Assembly: GCF_022605725.1 (NCBI RefSeq)
Contig: NC_065557.1
Span: 29,957,543 to 30,021,542, forward strand
DNA length: 64,000 bases
From: Anthonomus grandis grandis
Lineage: Eukaryota > Arthropoda > Insecta > Coleoptera > Curculionidae
Reading direction: 5' to 3'
Made by a program: the position numbers and the translations under genes
The notes under the pieces: generated by a model
What the model saw: the letters and a program-made list of their open reading frames with translations, nothing else
What the model was told of the DNA's origin: nothing
Databases searched by the model: none
Part shown: in pieces, positions 15,001 to 30,000 of the stretch
Numbering within the stretch: position 1 is the stretch's first letter
How the letters are laid out: each line of letters begins with the position of its first letter

Positions 15001-18000
15001 TTAAATCAAATTCTGTATCCATTTATCAGTTTTATCACTAAAAATAGAAGTAACACATAGGTTCAATGGTTGATTATCATCAAGAAAAACCTCACTAAGT
15101 TTGATAAAATCTTTTTCTCTTGTAGAGCTCCTCAGTACGAAAAGAAACCATTGAAATAATCATGCGAAAATATTTCATAATTTGAATGTTTTATAATTAT
15201 GAATAGTTATGAATATTCATGATTTTCATAATAAAAGCAAAGAGTAACAATATATACTATATAGTTATCTATATACTCTTTGATAAAAGATTAATGCGAC
15301 GAAACGAGCCTGTTTTTAGATTTGAGGTTAGCTTAGACCATTGACAACATATCTGGTAAACAAATATAATAAGCGAATAGGCAGGTATACTTAAAATCAA
15401 TATAGTCGAATTCTTTAACTTTTTTAACTAGATACTGTAAAAAAAGCACTTTTTAAAACTTAATTAATAGTTTATTTGAAATAGAAACCCTCAAACCGAC
15501 GACACTGAATTGACAGCTGATTGAATCGGATGAATGTCGGCCATGTTTTAGTGATGACATGAACGCGAAGATTCGTTGATCGAACTATATATTATACATA
15601 ATTAACTGTTGTATCGATTTTCCTTTTTCTTGGAAGACCGCTATTGGTAAACCTCTAGCTAAAATTGCTAATCCAACTTCCTTGTCCGATCTGCGTATAC
15701 TTAGCATCTTGCCAGTACAATCTAAAATTTATAAAAAGATTTTATATAACCAATTATATAGTTTTGTAATCGAGAGTCACATAATATCTGAAAACCAATG
15801 TGGCTTTAAAAAGGGTCAAATACAGCAGTCTGTAACGGATAATATTTTGGAGTCTAACGATAAAGGCCTGGTCAGTCTCTTAATATTATTAGATTATTCT
15901 ATATTTCGCTTTTGATACCCTGGACCATGCACTCTTGTGTTCCAAACTGCATTATTATGGTTGCTCAGATGCTTCTTTAAATATTATCTATTTTTTTCTT
16001 AATAATAGATTTCAGAAAGTAACATGTAATGGAACTTCTTCTCAAACCCTAAGTATTCATTCCGGAGTTCCTCAAGGCTCTATTTTATCTCCTTTGCTTT
16101 TTATAATATAAACCACTGATATTTTTCGTTCTACTGATTTCTGTACAGCTACCGCCTTTGCTGACGATACGCAACTAGTATATAACTTTGACGCCACCAA
16201 CTTTACTGAGGCAGAACAGCGTGTTAATCACGACTTAGAAACCATTAGGTCTCTATCTATTGAACATAATCTACAACTTAACTTCAATAAATCCAAGCTT
16301 CTATGTTTTGCAAGTAAAAAAAAATAAAATGATTGTCAAAAATAATGTTATTATTAACCAGGGAGAGATCATACTTCCTTTCGTAGCTTCCGCGAGAAAC
16401 TTAGGTTTACATATGAACGAAGTTCTTCGTTTTAGGGATCATGTCAAACAGTTGAACAAAAAGGCATTTTTGGCCCTAAAATTAATTTGTATTCAGAGAC
16501 ACTCATTAAATTTTAAATTAAAAAAGGTACTCTGTGAGTTTTTTTAGTCATTATGCTTACTGCGATTTTATATATACGCCTTGTTTGTGGTTATTAGAAC
16601 AACAAAGAATTCAGAAAATGCAAAACTCTTGTAAGTTAATATATGGCATTAAAAAGGCAGACCACATATAGCATAAAATATCAGAAACAAATTGGCTGAA
16701 TATGTTAAACAGATGGAATTTTCATCTTGCCAATTTTGTTCATAAAATTATCACCGGTACTTGTAAGACCTCTTGTATAAACAAACTCAACAGTAAATTT
16801 ATTCCAAGAAACAAAGTCCATAAAATCAAAAATTGAAACTGCTCTATTTAAAAAGTCATTTACATTTAATGCTATTAAACTCTACAACCATATTCCTAAC
16901 CACTTTAAAATTCTAAATATTATTAAATTCTAATTTAAATTTCGTTCTTTCCTCTTTCAAGCGCAAATATAACTAAATATGTTCAATCTTATCAAAGTCT
17001 TCAAGTTGAAAAATCATGTTTTATTGCACCAATGATCTGTGTATTTTTATTTTGAGTTTCCTGGATGCCCTCTTTCCTTTACCTGTGCAAGGAACTTGAG
17101 CATTTAATTCCGGCAATATCCCCTTTTTTTGTATCTTTATTCTTCTTTTATGCCATCTATTTATAATGGTTGAGTAGAAGTAGCTCTAGAGCCTCGACAT
17201 TATTTTCGATGTATGATTAACTATGTATGTATGTATTTGTTTTTTTTTTATTTAAATAAAAAGACTTATTATTATTATTATTACTATTATCTTATTTTCT
17301 AATCGAGTTCACCAAAATATTAGAATAACTTATTTTTGTATTTGGCACGACAAAGTACTTTATAACATCGGGCCTTGCATACTTTTATTGTTTTATATAA
17401 ACAAGAAAAATTTTCTTTTCAGAAAATCAGATTTTAGTTGAAGCAACTGAATAATTTTTAAAACCTTGTAATTTTGGTCTTCGATAAGTTTAGCCATTAT
17501 ATTCAAACGTTTAGTTTACGTTTGGTTGTTATGGAGTAAATATTTTAATAAATAAATGTTTTATACACGGTTTTAAACATAAAATATCTAAGGAATTCGA
17601 CCTTGTTTGACCCGGGACTTTTACCGGATTTTTACTGATGATTTTCATGCGCAGAAGGAAATAGAAATTCCTTCATATCATTCGTAACTTAGACATTGAA
17701 GAATTATTACCCAAAAGGAAGCGTGGTGAAATTTGCATTTATTAAAAAAGTGGAGCATGCTGAATGCGCGAAAAATGCTTGGTCTGTTCCATTAACACAC
17801 ATGACTGAGGAAGAAAAAAAAGATATTTATATACTCTTCGTGGCTAATTCACAAGCTGTTTTGATTTATCGTGTGGACTCTGTTCACAACACGAGTCGAT
17901 TAGCATTCGTTCTGATTACGGAATAAGTCAGCAAGTGAAGACAAACATAAACAAATGGTTCGATTTACATTTGAAGCCGAAAGCTATTTTAAAAATTCTC

Positions 18001-21000
18001 AATAAAGTAGAGGGAATCAAAGTATGTACCTACAATAAAACATTTGTCGACGTGTGAATACGGTTCCCAACTATTAGTTTAGGACAACTGGAACGATTGA
18101 TAATAAATCATACAATAGTTCCTGGGGACATACACCAAGTCTTTGTGATTTCTTATTATATTTTGAAGGATGAATCAATGACCTTTCATTTTGTAGTTTC
18201 TACCAGTTAGCGTCAAGAAGATTTTTACATGCTGTTTAATAGTTTAAAAGAAACTGCTTTTTCTATCAACGGATGTTCTCTACAACCATCGGTATACGTA
18301 TGTGATGCAGCTAAGAGTATCCAGAATTCATTTATAGAAGTCTTGTGAGAATTGCATGCCAAAAGAAAAATGCAAACTAGACTTGAACAAACTTGTCCAG
18401 ACAAGAAAACCCAAAAATGTATATTGCAAGACATTGACACTTTACAATCCGTTACTTATGAACCTTTTTCTGACCCCTCACAGTTATTTATAAAGAACTG
18501 GGAGAGCCAAACTAATTTTATTAATTAATTCAAACAAAAGTGGTTAGCTCAAAATCGTAATTCGGACCTAGGTGCTGCCCCAGGATCAACAGCTACAAAT
18601 AACGCACTGGAATATTTTAATAGAACCATAAAAGATAGCAATACATTCCCTGAAATTAAGAAGTTTGAAGTAATTGAGTTGTAGCTCAAAGGGGATGCAT
18701 TTTAGGATACATGTTTTTAAGGAAAAAAAGTCTTATTTTGATTCCAACAATACGATCTTAGAATATTTGCACCGAATTTAGTATATACTAAATTTTACTA
18801 AATTCAAAATTTAAAAAATGTAACTAAAAATGAAGCAGTAACTGCGCATCGAATATTAAACTTGTGAGGACTCGTATGTGCCACATTCCAGTGCTTTGTT
18901 TTGTATTGTGTGGTGGTTGAGCAGTAACTAGACGATTCTAGAAATATCTTGAACAAAATAATTACTTTTTTTTGTTTTAAAATACATAGCAAGTAGTTTT
19001 TTAGTCGTTCGCATTGTTATTTATTGTTTTTATTTTGATTTTGATTTTAAGTTTGACTAATGTAGATTATTCTGATTAAGTGCAGATACGTGGTATCACT
19101 TCGAACAAATTTCGCAGTAAACACTGTAGATACGCGTTTTTAGATTGCCTGGGTCGTTTTTTGTTTTGTTTTTAAATAGTGTTCTATACAACTTGTAGCT
19201 AAAATAGTGCTTTTACGTTTGTTTTTATACGTTCTTCATTTATAAACTGCCACAAAAAACACACACAAAAACTTTTTTGGTCGGCGATGCAAACCAGCAA
19301 CATAATTGTGTGCAAATATTGTGTTCATGCGTAAGGGTAATGCGTGCTGTAAGGGCATCTATTACAGCACTAGTTCTGTAATAGGTGCCCTTACAAAACA
19401 ATTTAAAGAACTGTAAAATTCATATTACTAAATGAAAGTAGATAAAAAGTTTATTTTGCATCGGTGACTAATGCTTTCTTAATATTATGCGGGCAGCATG
19501 AAAAAAGTTTTCTTTTTGTTACAGATAAAAGCTGGCAGATATGGCTTCTAGACAAAATATTTATTCGTCAAGAACCCAAAAAATATTAGAAAATTTAAAA
19601 ACCATTAATGATCAAATAACCATCCCCACTAATGTAGATTCACTAGAAAGATCATCTAATCAGTCCATTAATCTCGACGAATGTGAATGGTTGGATGAAC
19701 TGAGGGAGAACATAAATAACAGAATTTACACCGAAGAGCCCTGTAACAGCAGAATAGTTGTACTATCTCAAACTGAAACTGACGTATTTTCTGATAATGA
19801 AGAAACTCGTAATTCAAATTCAATTTGAGGGAAGAACCATTAATAACGCATGTCTATTGTTAAACGATAGTTCACTTTTGGGTGAGGTATGCACAGAATA
19901 TATTCCAAGGCTCAATCAGTTTGAAAATAATCTGTTTCCCGACATGGAGATAGAAAACGAGGCACATTATTCTGAAGAACCTAATAGTGTCAACGGTAAA
20001 GATGAAGAATATGTTCCTATTTCTGGCTCAGAACAGAATGACTCAGAGGATTCAGATGATGATGAAAAATGCAATAAAAGAAAGCGCTTATCAGTAAAAG
20101 AAGAGTGGAATAATAACAAAAATAAAAAGTTAAGACAACATGGAAAGGCTTACACAGGATGGAGTAGACCAAAAAATAAACCAGCTAAACGGGGAACTGA
20201 CAACTGAAAGACAAGAAAGAAAAATCGGACCAAGGTGTGAATCAAAACTTTGTTTAAAATCAAATACTAGGAAATGCAATGCGATTACTGAAGAAGACCG
20301 ACAGAAGCTATTTCGAAAATTTTGGTCAAATATGACCTGGGACCAAAAAAAGGTGTACATTTCAACTCTAGTAACCAAATCTCATTTTGCAAGATCGACA
20401 AAAGCCCCAAGAGAAACATCAAGACGATCAAGTAGCTTAAAATACAGTATAAAATCTCCAGATGGACAAGTTTTATCAGTATGTAAAAAGTTATTTTTAC
20501 ACCTTACCTAAAAGAATTTGAAAAAAAAAGAAAAGAAAGGACCGTCTCTCACTGGGTATCTCAATCTTTATCTGGTATGCATCCATCTCAAGATGCTATA
20601 AATACTTCTAGGCGTGAAATGAAAAGAATGGAACCAACAACAACAAATAATGATCTCTCAAAGCAATGTCTCATAGATTTCTTGGATTCATTGCCGAAGC
20701 TTCCTTCCCACTATTGCAGGAAATCGACTAATAAATTGTATGTCGAACCAATTTATGCAGATTCAATGGCATCAGTTTATAGGGAATACTAGGTATACAT
20801 TTGACTCCATTGTTAAAGAGAAAAACATTTCATTCCAACAACCCAAGAAGGATAAATGTGATACCTACTGTAGCTTTGAAACTAAAAATATCGACGAGAA
20901 TATTTATCAGTGTCACATAGATAAGAAGAATTCAGCCAGAGAAGAAAAAAACAATGACAAACTATTAGGAGAACAAAGTCAAGCCATTGTATTGACCCAA

Positions 21001-24000
21001 GATGTTCAAGCTGTAAAAGTATGTCCTTATTTAAATGCCTCTGCATTATATTATAAGACGAAGCTTGTGTGTCACAATTTTACTATTTTTGATGCAAACA
21101 CACACCATTGTTTATGCTACTGGTTCACTGAAACGGAAGCAGGCCTAACTGCTAATACATTCGCTTCCTGTTTAGTTGACTATATTTTAAATTTGCAAGA
21201 CGTATCAAAACCTGTCATAATATGGAGTGACGGATGTTGTTATCAGAACAAGAATTCAGTATTGTCGAATGCTCTATTAATCTTAAGCATCAACAAAAAT
21301 ATAACTGTCTTCCAAATATATTTCTAGAAAAGGGGCATACCCAAATGGAAGCTGATTCTGTACATGCACTAATTGAACGAAATATCAAGAATAAATCAAT
21401 TTTTTTACCTAGCGACTACATTAAAAGAACACAAGAGGCGAGATGAAAAAATCCCTACATTGTTAAAAACATCACCTATGATTTTGTAAAGGATTACTCT
21501 GTAAACCAGAAATATTCATCCATAAGACCAGGCAAAAAAGTTAATGATCCAACGGTAAATGACATAAAAGTAATAAAATACACGTCAGATGATAACATTC
21601 AAATCAAACTAGATTTTAAAGAAGAATTCCAGAATCTTCCAGAAAGAAGAAACCATAGCAAACCTGCACATGATTTGTTGTTGTTCCCTCAATTGAGAAA
21701 CCAGCCTATAAAAATAAAAAAAACAAAAATGGGATCATCTTCAACAACTAAAGGCTGTGATACCAAAAGACTGCCATAGTTTTTATGACAACTTACCTCA
21801 TGTTGAAAAGTAACAATAGCAACTATTTTGTACTCGTTTTTATTTTTTGAATATATATATAATATCCAGAAAATAGTTATATAATTTTTTCTGTGCAATA
21901 TTTTTTCCCTCAACTTTGTGTGACTTCCCGTATCTACTGTAAAAAAATAAGAATTCTTAGATTTAGCTCAAAATTGAGGAAACATCTATTTAATGATCTA
22001 ATAAAAACTGAAACACCTAAACTTCTAAAATATCTTTCAATACCAATTTTAAAAACAGTGTTTTGCTTCTCCTGTAAAGTATGACGTAATGTATTTACGT
22101 GGTATCACCACATAACCGTCGATATGAACTTCATAAAATTTTTAATCGATATTATCCACTTCATTAAGATACTGTTCAAATAAAAAAATAAAAGAAAAAT
22201 CTGCAGTAGCACGCTTAGATATATCAGAAGTTTCATCAAGACGACTAATCTGTGTTAGGCAATATGCCCTATATTTTTTTAACTTTACCTTCCAATGGAA
22301 TTACGAATTTCGATAACGGAAATTTCATAAGTTAAAAATCTCGAATAAAATATCGCAGCCGAAATGCGACAAATAAACAAACAAATTTGTAGTTATTATA
22401 TAAGTATTATAGTTTCGTGTACTATATTTTCCTTTTTGAATAAAAGTAAAAAATTGCTTAGCATTATTATTTTCTTTTTATTTATTCACAGTTATAAAAG
22501 AATTAATTACAAAATGAAATAATTATTAAAACTTCCAAGGTGTATGGTCACCTTTACGTAAAGATGAAAAAAATGATATTTAACGGAATTTATGTTCTGC
22601 GGTATGTGCATTTAAAAATATGCTAAAATAAAAGATGTAAAATCGAATTATATTACTTTGCGGACTATAGCTAAGACAAACTGTGTCAAACAACATATGT
22701 GCGGGGATAAAGAAAGAAAAGAAACGTATATCTCTGAACAGTTTTGCGTGACTTGCGTACAGAAATGAAATGAAATGTTAATGGCGGAAAAACCTAAAAT
22801 GGAAATTTGTAATTTATGAGAAATGTGCGAAATGTAATAAATCTCGAAACGAACCATACGTTTTGCGGTGATATTTAAATAATGTGCTCCGAAGCGAAGA
22901 ATGAGCTGATGATAGATTTTACACTGAATGAATTAAAGTTTATAAAGTAAATTAAGAAGCCTCAAAATGACATACCTGAACCTAACGTAATGTTATCCAG
23001 AAGATTTGCTTGCTGTTGTTGGCCAGCCTCTGATTGTACAGAAGCTCGGAAGACGAAGACTACACCTTTCACTAAATGTTTAGTATATACGTTAAATTAG
23101 TGCTAATAATTGAATCAGAGAGCGAAATATAACGACCGCCGTACACGGCATTCCGTCCACATTTCAGAGTTCGACTGACAATGATAAGTTTTTTTGATCC
23201 AAAAATATGTGAACCAGTATTTGCGAAACAGAAATTTTAAGGCTCGATACACGATATGATTTTATGAGATTTGTCTTATATTAGTAAATTACACTTTATT
23301 TATACAGGGTGTTTAATAATTAGGGAGACGAACTTAAAGGGGTTGTAGAGGGCCTCAAAATAAGCAAGTTTGCGCCATAAATCCCTATCCAAAAATGATT
23401 AGATGTTGACATACAAGGTGATATAATTTTAAGAAAAAATCTTATTTTTAACATTAACAAAGGCAAAAATTCACTTTCTAGTACCGAATTTCACCCTAAA
23501 AGTAAGTAATTTTTTTTCCTTTTAATAAATACCCTAAATATTATCAAACGGATGAAACAAAAAATGTAAAATTAAAAAGCGAGAAATAAATATCCAATAA
23601 CGTATTCCAATATATGTTTTCTAACAACAACAATGTATTTTATTTTTTTATGCAAAAACAGTACGCTGGAGAAAACAAAGCCAGGAGACGAAATTTACTC
23701 TAAATTAAATGAGGATTTGAAAAATATTTTTTATTTGAAGAAAAAACAATGATGTACCATTTTTTTTTTAAGTTTACTAGGTTCTAGCCCGCATAGACAC
23801 CACTGATGAAATAAAAACTAAATTATCTATTAAAAAATAGTACCAGATGCATAGAAACTACCCACTAATTTTCAGAAAAATATCTACAGGGATGAAAAAT
23901 AAGATTTCTTCTTAAAATTTTATCACTCTGTATTTCAAAATCTAATGATTTTCGTATAGGGGTTTATTGTGCAAACTTAATTAAATTAATTTTAATGAAG

Positions 24001-27000
24001 CCATGTATACATACATATAATGAATGCCTTGATTCAGTCGATTTATAAATTAATCAAAAAAATAAAAAACGGATAGTAAACGTTCCCAGGATAAGAGTTG
24101 AAGAGTAAAATTTCCCAGTCTCGTTAAAGGAATCAAACAAATTTATTAGAAATATACAGGGTCCTCTAACAGTGCGTCGGTCTTCCATAAAGCCTAAAAA
24201 AAAGGACTTGGTGGCCTATGGGTTACACGCGCGTCTGTGAATCTTAAGGTTGCTGGATCGGTCCCCACTTGTGATATTTTACGTTTTTACTTTTTTTTTT
24301 GGTATGTTTATTTTTATCTAAGGTGAATATTGTTAACCTAACCTAGCTTTAGATTTGTTGTTAGTTGTAATGTGATCTGTGTAGGTGTATGTCTAGGTAA
24401 AAAATTTCTTGGCATATTTTATCAGTGTTCTTGTTATATTAATTTTTATTTATTTCTAAGCCTGATGATGCTCCGATAGGAGCGAAACACGTGTAGCTTT
24501 TTAAAAAATTATATATACATATATAATATAATGACACCTTGCCTTGAAGTTTTTTATTTTTGTTTTGTTTTTTGTGTGGTCTCTTGGAGAAAGAATGGAT
24601 GATATGTTTCTATCTAAAAAAAAGACGTGCTAGCGCATCCCTGGAAAATATTATGAAATATACAGGGTGTTTTAAAAAAGTGTGGCGATATAAGCGACAT
24701 TTTTGTCGAGTGTCGTTCTTTTTATTTCATTTTTGGGACCACCTTAGGCTACTTAGTAAAATTATGCGCTAAATATGGCTACTTTGTCATGCGCAATTTG
24801 ACTGCAATAGTTTTTTTACAAAAAAAAATATTACACATCATTTAATTTTTTCTTGACATCAGAAATGTTAATTTAATGTAAATATTAGGTTAAATTCGGA
24901 TTCTAGGAATGCAGGATTACTTTGACTTAAATTGTTTCTTTCTGTCATATATAGGGTCTTCGTATTCCGCTTCATTTCTCGCTTTTTAAAATTTTTCGAA
25001 ATGTGTTTAAATTGTTATAATTTTTTAAATTAGTTGGAAATTCATTAAAAAATTGCCTTTATATAGAAGGCCTTTATACAGAATATAATTTGTCTTCGTT
25101 CAGATGTAAATGTGCCTATCAGTATAAAATCTCCAGGTTGTCTAATGATATAATTCTCTTTATATCACTAAAGAGTATTGTTTTTTCACAAAGATGTTTA
25201 GGTAGCAGTTTTATTTAAATTTTAATTATATACATATAAGTGTTAAATAACATGTTTTGTTTCACAGATATGTTTAAAACGTTTAAGATGGTATGAATTG
25301 GCGTATATCTATTACACTTTAAAATAATCCTCACGCCTCAATTCCGTATGATTTCTAACCTATCAATTTAAAAAAATTGGGATTCCAAAGAGAAGTGCAA
25401 AAATTAAGATGTGGTATGATGATTGAAAATGAAAGATTTTACCCAGTTCTTGTAATAAAATAATTTCCAGAAATTTTGCATGGTATGTTGTCAACATATG
25501 AATAAAAATTATTGAATGCAAGATAACGCCTAAATTCTTAATATCTTTTTTGTATTGTTTTTTTTCTTTTCACCATTTTTCATTATTTATAAATACATTA
25601 ATTTCATTTAAATTTGTCCCGCTTAGTCTCTCCTTATTCCCAAAAACAGATAAATTTGATTCAGCCAGCCGCATTAATATTTTAATACTTAAATTGTTAT
25701 CGCATAACCACATATATATTTAACTCAAATCAGAGTTTAGGTCCTGTTGCAATTTACCCAGATAACTTCATACCTCGTCAATTATTGTATCATACACAAA
25801 TAGAACTGGTTTACTCTTTGTGGTTACTTTAGTTATATTATATATGTACCATAAGAGAAACAAATGACCTAACACAGTTTATTGAGGGACGCGATGGTTT
25901 AGAAACTTAGCTTCCGAATAACTTTATATTAACGATATCGTATGTTGTGAATGCTTGCAGTGTGGAATTGTTCGCTGATGACACAATGGTATATTTGGCT
26001 GTAAAGGATATTAATGTAATGCAGACAATTATAGACTTTGTAGAAATAATTTATGTATAAATAGATCAAAATCTAAATTTTGTTTATTTAGAAGGAAAAG
26101 TAAACTATCAAGTATTAACACAGATAATATTCATATTTACATAAACAATATTGCAATTGAACACGAACGACAAATTAAATATTTAGGTGTTATATTCGAC
26201 TGTTATTTAAATTTTCACATACATGCCGACTACATAACACGAAAGTATTCGAAAAAAGTAGGTTTTATTCCAAGGGTAGGACAAAATTTGTCACTGACTA
26301 CCAGATTATTGTTATATAATAGCATAGCAGCACCTCACCTTGAGTTTTGTTCATCACTTCTTTATAATTTACTCAAGTTTAAAATCGATCAATTACAGCT
26401 GGTGCAGAATCGAGCAATTAGAACTATTTTGAAATGCAACAGATTTACACCCGTCTCATTAATACTTAATGTGTCAAACATGTTGTCAATAAAACAAAAA
26501 ATTGCTTTTAGTGTATATGTATTTCGGTTTAAAGCAAAAAAATAAAATGTTACCATCGTATATTTACGATAAAATCAAAATTTTTAGTGATGTACATAAT
26601 TATGACACACGTCATTCCTCTAACTTGTTTTACTAGATAGGTGTAATTCTAGTCAAATGCTCAATTCTGTACTTTATAAAGGTTTATCCGATTTTAATAT
26701 GTTACCTGATTTTATTAAGGAATGTACAACTCTAAATGCTTTTAAAAAACTAGTGAGAGAACACTTGCTATCCTAGTAACATTTGACTGCTTTTTATTTT
26801 TTATTGTAATTGCATTATTTTAAAGCAAATTGAGAGAAATTGTTTTTAAAATTTAGTTTATGACTAAGGAAGTAACATTTTTAATTTTTATTTTTTTTTT
26901 TGTTTTCTGTCTTTTTATATAATTTGTATTTGCTAAATTCTATTTTGTTATTCGACTTACACCACATCTGGGTTGTGACTCCCTAACGGGATATTTCTGG

Positions 27001-30000
27001 AAAAACCGGGAGCAAAAGGCAATACGTAATAGTATCCCAGGACCGAGATGCCCTATTTACCTTAGACTGACTCAAGAAAAAACGTGTGTCGTAACATGCA
27101 CGAAAGATCTACACGAGCTGACCACGAGTTGCTACCTCAGCAGTATCATCGATTGCCGATAGCTCGCAAATAAGGTTGAATGCAACGTTTAGCAATTTAA
27201 ATATCTTAAGTATATTTTAATAATTATGTTCTGCCTATGTATGTTGCTAAATAAATATATATTATTATTATTATTGTAAACTATTTTTATATTATATATA
27301 TATAGGATGAGTTGAACGTTTCAACTGTACAACTAATTCCCTTTTTTTATCATTTCACAAGCTCTACGAACTTTTTTACAATTAATTCGAGACATTTTTC
27401 ATACATTGGGACACTATTTATTGGCCTAAACTCATAAAAACTCACTAGCTAATTTTGTATTTAGAACTTTAAAAGCTGGTAAAATGGTGGGTTTTTTAAT
27501 TTTCATTACCTATTATGCCACGTACATCCCGAAACTCTTCTCGAAATACCATTTTCACCAATTTTAATATTTTTCATTGTTTTTATTGTGCATCTCATTT
27601 CCTACAAAATTATCTCTTTAAATATATCTAATTTGTTTAAAAAAGATACAACTATTATACCATATTAAATATACTATATCAGAAACCAAACAACCAGCTA
27701 AGCTGTTTATCTCAGTAACACTATTATTCCATGGCCTGTTAAGCTAATATTTCTGTATTATAGTGTTTTCATAGGCTTAATATATATAATATCTTCTAAT
27801 TCTACAACAATTTTTAAGAGACACACTGAAATAACAAAGTATATCGGGACTTAGATATTTTTTTCATTTACTACGAAATAATCCATTAAAGTACTTCTTG
27901 AGCTAGTTATCCTTGTAGGACTATTAACTAGCTGAGTGAATCCAAATAGGTAAATGCTGTTTAATATTTATTGTCCGTGGAATGAATGTTTCATTAGTCG
28001 AAATTTAAATCATCAACCACAATATTTAGACCCTCAAAGTCACTTATTTGAATTAAGTTTCTAGTTCGAAAAATACTCAAGAAACTTAGCACCCTGATTC
28101 TGAGGAGGATGATATAATATATAGAGATACATATCTACAGAAATATTTTAATCTGGCGATCCTTCGACCATAAATACTATACTATTATCCCATACATAGA
28201 CATAGACAAAATATTCTTTATCACTATAATTACGCCCCCCTCCCCAGTTGTAATCAAGAACACAAGATTACTATGTCATTACTATTAAGATAACCTCGGT
28301 AATTTAAATAAACTATATCGTAATGATAATCAGCATTATTGATCTAATTTCTATATCATATATTTTCCTTTTTAAAGATTTTCCAGTCTTTGTAATGATG
28401 GGAACCGTTTAACATCCCAAACCACGTGATCGACATCAGTTTTGAAACCGTATTTTTGATATATTTTGCCTCTATACAACTAACACCTTTAGAATTATCG
28501 GCTACACTGTTACGACTAATGTAATTAATCCGGATAATGTATATAATAACCGGTAAATATTCATAATAGCCCGTAAGTTTGGCGAATGTAACAAATTCGT
28601 TTATATTAATAATAAGTTCCCATAATTAATAAGTATATAATTAATAAGTTTCCAACCCAGTATCCTTTTTAAAATATGTAGAATGACCGGTGAACGTAAT
28701 AAATGTATTGATATTTGTTAAATTTACCACTGTCTTTAATGATTATATATATTAACTGGAGAAAATACATAATAACCACTTTATTACATTAACCATAACA
28801 TATAAAGTCGAAATTAGACCCATTTGTAATGACGTCATTGTTGTTTATCTTTGTTTAGCATATTCCAAACAGCGGCGACAACAAACTTTTGAAAAAAATT
28901 GGTGTCTGATGATTATTCATCTTTTATATACTAGATTGACGAAAAACAAAGAAAAACACAAAGTCACGGTCTCACAACATGTAATTAAACGGGCTACACG
29001 TGTTTCGCTCTAGTTAGAGCATCATCAGGCCTAAAATAAAAAATATTACTTAAATAAAACTAAAAACTTACATAAAATAATAAAAAACCTTTAGAATCCG
29101 TCCACACACTCCACAGTACATAAATAAACAATAATTTTAAGGTTATAATTGTACAAAGCAAAAAATAAAAAATTAAAAAGTCGAACGCAACAACATAGAC
29201 TCAACGAGAATCGAATCCGGTACAACAAGGTTATAAGTATAAGTGTAAAACCTATCGGCTATACGGACCTAATGCTAAAACAACTTAACACGTTAGCCAA
29301 TGTAAATTGAAGAAAGTGACTACAAGGAAAATGTTAAACGATACTTAGCTAAATTAAATTGTTAAAAATTAAGTTAGGTTCAAAAGTACACACGTCATTC
29401 ACACACACAAGAACAGGACTCTTTTTAGCTTTTGTAATTTCCATTTTCTCCAGAAGGTCAAGCTTCTTACCTTTAGGGCATTCATGAAGCATTTCAGCTC
29501 CCACCCTCGGAGAAAAATTATGAGTAGAGGCCAGCAAATGATTCGCAAACGCTGATTTGGTATCACTGACATTGGTATTTTTAAATTTTTCAAAAAGCGC
29601 TACGTGTTCTTTAATGCGTGTAAAGATTTTTCTTCCAGACTGGCCAATGTATACTGCGTTGCAATCGTCACATTTTAAAGAGTAAACTCCCGATTTAGAA
29701 AGGATGCCTGCCTTATCCACTCTACTGACCAATTGGTTCTTTAAATTATTGACCGTCTTAAACGCGATTTTTACATTTAGGGATTTAAAGAATCTTACTA
29801 AATTTACGGAGATAGAACCAAAAAAGGTCAAGGATCTAAAGGAACTTATTGAGTCGTTATTGTGAACAATATTGTACGTCAATTTATATTTATTTAAAAA
29901 TTTGTAATAAAATTTGTCTATTAAATGAAGGGGAAATCCGTTGTTAAGAGCAATATGTTTTATAATATTCAGTTCTTTAGCGAAAACTTCTTTTGACAAG

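Noticed and set aside
24195..24275. Functional tRNA gene
   Set aside because: A-box and B-box matches exist, but acceptor and anticodon stems do not close, and no T-run terminator follows at the right place. Called tRNA-like only.
24655..24780. Second TATACAGGGTGTTTTAAAAA sequence, possible MITE end
   Set aside because: Resembles the MITE end at 23302, but no inverted partner was found within reach.
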